Part shown: positions 8,985-11,396 of the stretch, piece by piece
Numbering within the stretch: the first letter of the stretch is position 1
Layout: each line of letters opens with the position of its first letter
NCBI GenBank assembly: GCA_004297315.1
Contig: SCTU01000027.1
Coordinates: forward strand, 1 to 11,396
DNA length: 11,396 nt
DNA from: Dehalococcoidia bacterium
Lineage (GTDB): Bacteria; Chloroflexota; Dehalococcoidia; UBA2979
Reading direction: 5' to 3'
The notes under the pieces: generated by a model
The model's input: the letters and a program-made list of their open reading frames with translations, nothing else
What the model was told of the DNA's origin: nothing
Database searches by the model: none
Translations under genes and position numbers: made by a program

Positions 8985-9022
8985 ATATCTGGGAGATATC
9001 CGGTGTGTTACGGCGATGTTTC
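8985..9022 (-). promoter_or_regulatory. GlnR-like 11-bp-phased direct-repeat array upstream of amtB
   Basis: On the minus strand four 5-mers sit exactly 11 bp apart: GAAAC (9022-9018), GTAAC (9011-9007), GATAT (9000-8996) and GATAT (8989-8985). The first two match perfectly the GaAAc and gTnAc half-sites with N6 spacing known for the OmpR-family nitrogen regulator GlnR of Streptomyces, which controls amtB-glnK-glnD there. The last two match only partly, and also form an inverted repeat, GATATCT-GGG-AGATATC (8984-9000). The array lies 79-116 bases upstream of the amtB ATG, a normal place for an activator site. I infer nitrogen-dependent activation of amtB by a GlnR-type regulator encoded elsewhere. 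Confidence 0.55.
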
Positions 9023-9097
9023 TTTCTGTGGGGCGTGCGGAGAGCCTCGCCAGGCACGAGCGCCAGCCTCGATTTCGCCCGTGCGAGGGGTGGCGCG

Positions 9098-9103
9098 TAC
9101 AAT
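9098..9103 (+). promoter_or_regulatory. Candidate -10 element for the DNA methylase gene
   Basis: TACAAT matches the sigma-70 -10 consensus at five of six positions and lies 17 bases before the GTG start at 9121, giving a leader of only about 10 bases. A weak TTCGCC at 9074-9079, 18 bases upstream, is the best -35 candidate. With no Shine-Dalgarno site before the GTG, a near-leaderless mRNA fits. Confidence 0.4.
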
Positions 9104-9120
9104 TCCGGGCACCCCCAGCC

Positions 9121-10107
<987 letters not shown>

Positions 10108-10129
10108 GTCGCCGGGCTTCCTCACCACG

Positions 10130-10144
10130 GAAGGCATATCCTTC
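10130..10144 (+). other. Weak hairpin after the methylase gene
   Basis: GAAGG and CCTTC flank a five-base CATAT loop, 22 bases after the methylase stop and 34 bases before the next start. The stem is too short to be a convincing terminator. The 71-base gap otherwise shows no clear promoter, so the membrane genes downstream may be read through from the methylase. Confidence 0.2.
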
Positions 10145-10178
10145 GGTCGCCCGCCCGACTCGTGATGATGGGGCAGCG

Positions 10179-10943
10179 ATGACCGCCAGCAACTTCCTGA
10201 TCGTCCTCGCCGCGTTCCTCGCCTCCGCGGTCGAGGCCGTCGAGGCGCTCACGATCATCCTCGCGGTGGGGCTGACGAACGGCTGGCGGACCTCGCTGCT
10301 CGGGGTCGCCGCCGCCTCGCTCGCGCTCGCGGTGGTGGTGATCGCGCTCGGCCCGGCGCTGGTGCAGGTCGTGCCGCTCGGGGGGCTCCAGACGCTGATC
10401 GGCGTGTTGCTGCTGATCTTCGGGATGCAGTGGGTGCGCAAGGCGATCCTGCGCGCCACCGGCCGCAAGGCGATGCACGACGAGGCGGCGATCTTCGCCC
10501 GCGAGGTCGCCGAGTTGAGGCGCGGCCCCGGCGTCGGCCCCGACCTCGACTGGGCCGGCTTCGTGGTCTCCTTCAAGGGCGTCTTCCTGGAGGGCCTCGA
10601 GGTGGCGTTCATCGTGCTCACCTTCGGCGCGAACCGGGACGGCGCGTTCGCCCTCAGCGCGCTCGGCGCGGTGCTGGCGATCGCGGTGGTGAGCACCATC
10701 GGCGCGGTCGTCCACCGGCCGCTGACGCGCGTGCCGGAAAACACGATCAAGTTCGTCGTCGGCGTGATGCTGGTGGCCTTCGGCACCTTCTGGGGCGGCG
10801 AGGGCATCGGCGTCGACTGGACGCTCGGCGACTGGATGATCCCGCTGCTCGCGGGCCTGTACGGCGTCGTCGCGTTCGCCTTCGTCGCCGCGCTCAAGCG
10901 AGGCGCTCCCACGCGCACGGCCGCAAGGAGCGTCGCCTCATGA
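10179..10943 (+). CDS. Polytopic membrane protein with internal duplication (COG4280-like), possible cation transporter
   Basis: This 254-residue protein resembles the uncharacterised membrane family I know as COG4280; no function is established. It shows about six or seven hydrophobic segments in two homologous halves offset by 119-120 residues. SAVEAVEALTIILAVG (16-31) matches VFLEGLEVAFIVLTFG (135-150), and LQTLIGVLLLIFGMQW (70-85) matches IKFVVGVMLVAFGTFW (190-205). Each half carries an intramembrane E-x-x-E (Glu19/Glu22 and Glu138/Glu141). The second, EGLE, recalls the REGLE iron-binding motif of FTR1 iron permeases, so transport of a metal cation is a reasonable guess. A cytoplasmic loop with conserved-looking basic and acidic residues (WVRKAILRATGRKAMHDEAA, 85-104) links the halves. 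ATG 10179 has GGGG 5-8 bases upstream. The stop overlaps the next start by four bases (ATGA), implying coupled translation. Confidence 0.8.
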   Translation: MTASNFLIVLAAFLASAVEAVEALTIILAVGLTNGWRTSLLGVAAASLALAVVVIALGPALVQVVPLGGLQTLIGVLLLIFGMQWVRKAILRATGRKAMHDEAAIFAREVAELRRGPGVGPDLDWAGFVVSFKGVFLEGLEVAFIVLTFGANRDGAFALSALGAVLAIAVVSTIGAVVHRPLTRVPENTIKFVVGVMLVAFGTFWGGEGIGVDWTLGDWMIPLLAGLYGVVAFAFVAALKRGAPTRTAARSVAS

Positions 10944-11137
10944 AATACGTCGTGGGCTTCGGCAAATTCTGGTACGACTTCATCGTCGGCGACTCGGCCG
11001 TCCTCGCGGTCGGCGGCGCAGCCGTCCTCATCGTCGGCGCGCTGCTCGCCCGCGGCGGCGCCTCTGGTCTCGCCCAGTTGGCGCTGCCGGCGTTGGTGGT
11101 GGGGACGCTGGCGCTCAGCCTGCGCGGGACGCGTTAG
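10940..11137 (+). CDS. Small membrane protein with FWYDFIVGD signature, partner of the upstream transporter-like protein
   Basis: This 65-residue protein begins at the ATG overlapping the upstream stop (ATGA), with AAGGAG 10 bases before it. The N-terminal 17 residues contain FGKFWYDFIVGDS, which I recall as a recurring signature of small proteins beside COG4280-type genes; that link is from memory. Two membrane segments follow, at about 19-37 and 43-59, with a short RGTR basic end. The tight coupling suggests one-to-one production and a complex with the upstream protein, perhaps as an accessory subunit. No catalytic residues are apparent. Confidence 0.75.
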   Translation: MKYVVGFGKFWYDFIVGDSAVLAVGGAAVLIVGALLARGGASGLAQLALPALVVGTLALSLRGTR

Positions 11138-11176
11138 CGAGCGAGAAGGTCGAGCGGCACATCTTCCCGCCGCAGA

Positions 11177-11203
11177 TGACGTCAGATCAGGCAGGCTTGC
11201 AAG
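11177..11203. other. Two 8-bp palindromes before the last reading frame
   Basis: TGACGTCA (11177-11184) and CTTGCAAG (11196-11203) are both perfect 8-bp palindromes lying just upstream of the start at 11212. They could be regulator sites for that gene, but each is short enough to occur by chance. Confidence 0.2.
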
Positions 11204-11211
11204 GATCGCGG

Positions 11212-11396
11212 ATGTCGGACGGACACGATTCGAAGAGGAGCAAGGCGACACTGCGGGCGTTCGTCGACGAGGCTATCGAGCTACGTCGCGAGCAGGAACC
11301 CCATGTCTTTTCACCCCTCGGAGCCCAGATCCCGTACGCATGGGCGCACCTTCAACGCTGGTATCGAGGTCGATACACCCGATTTGAAGACGCGCA
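11212..11396 (+). CDS. Unrecognised protein, N-terminal 61 residues (3' truncated by window edge)
   Basis: I do not recognise this frame. It opens at ATG 11212 with AAGGA 6 bases upstream and stays open to the window end. An in-frame ATG at 11176 would add 12 residues but has no ribosome site. The visible part is hydrophilic: a charged start (SDGHDSKRSK), then a helix-like stretch (LRAFVDEAIELRRE), and an aromatic/arginine-rich segment (WAHLQRWYRGRYTRFED). No signal peptide or membrane segment is seen. It uses codons such as CTA, CGA, TTT and TAT more than the genes upstream, so it may be of different origin. The absence of a stop over 61 codons is only moderate support in GC-rich DNA. Confidence 0.5.
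   Translation, partial: MSDGHDSKRSKATLRAFVDEAIELRREQEPHVFSPLGAQIPYAWAHLQRWYRGRYTRFEDA

Noticed and set aside
9091..9107. Possible sigma-54 promoter (TGGCGCG...) before the methylase
   Set aside because: The TGGC half is present, but the TTGC half at the required spacing is not.
9016..9120. ATG 9016 as the methylase start
   Set aside because: The extra 35 residues show no family similarity, there is no ribosome site, and the region overlaps the amtB regulatory array.

Overview
This is an 11.4-kb stretch of high-GC bacterial chromosome (roughly two thirds G+C by eye, with strong G/C preference at third codon positions and several GTG starts). The gene style, an AmtB-GlnK-GlnD run with an actinobacterial-looking order, a peptidoglycan amidase, and a secreted protein of a type I associate with Chloroflexota together suggest a Chloroflexota lineage, with Actinomycetota as the main alternative. 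This is recollection of family distributions, not a computed placement. No phage, insertion sequence, CRISPR array, tRNA or rRNA is visible.

Layout. Bases 1-762 (+) hold the 3' two thirds of a zinc-dependent alcohol dehydrogenase, closed by a hairpin terminator. Bases 823-1456 (+) hold a compact type II toxin-antitoxin module: an elaborate operator, a ribbon-helix-helix antitoxin, and an overlapping MazF/PemK toxin. Bases 1466-3411 (-) carry a secreted protein of unknown function that looks like an eight-stranded barrel, preceded in transcription order by a membrane-anchored N-acetylmuramoyl-L-alanine amidase. Bases 3554-8906 (-) form a run of four genes in the order amtB, glnK, glnD, ccr: ammonium channel, PII protein, PII-modifying enzyme, then crotonyl-CoA carboxylase/reductase. 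Bases 9121-11137 (+) carry a solitary Dam-type (D12 class) adenine methylase, then a two-gene membrane unit: a polytopic protein with an internal duplication and a 65-residue partner. An unrecognised reading frame starts at 11212 and runs off the window.

How the genes work together. The nitrogen genes form a standard circuit: AmtB conducts ammonium, GlnK plugs it when nitrogen is sufficient, and GlnD modifies Tyr51 of GlnK when nitrogen is short. Upstream of amtB, 5-mers sit at exact 11-bp steps (GAAAC-N6-GTAAC-N6-GATAT-N6-GATAT on the minus strand). The first two match the half-sites of the actinobacterial nitrogen regulator GlnR. Having ccr, a carbon-assimilation enzyme of the ethylmalonyl-CoA pathway, last in this run is the most unexpected linkage.

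The clearest non-coding signals are the toxin-antitoxin operator (a perfect 22-bp inverted repeat made of four 7-mers at 11-bp spacing), the amtB upstream array, and a 14-bp perfect stem between glnK and glnD. I see no clear new multi-gene defence system. The least described material is the two-gene membrane unit at 10179-11137 and the secreted barrel-like protein at 1466-2452.
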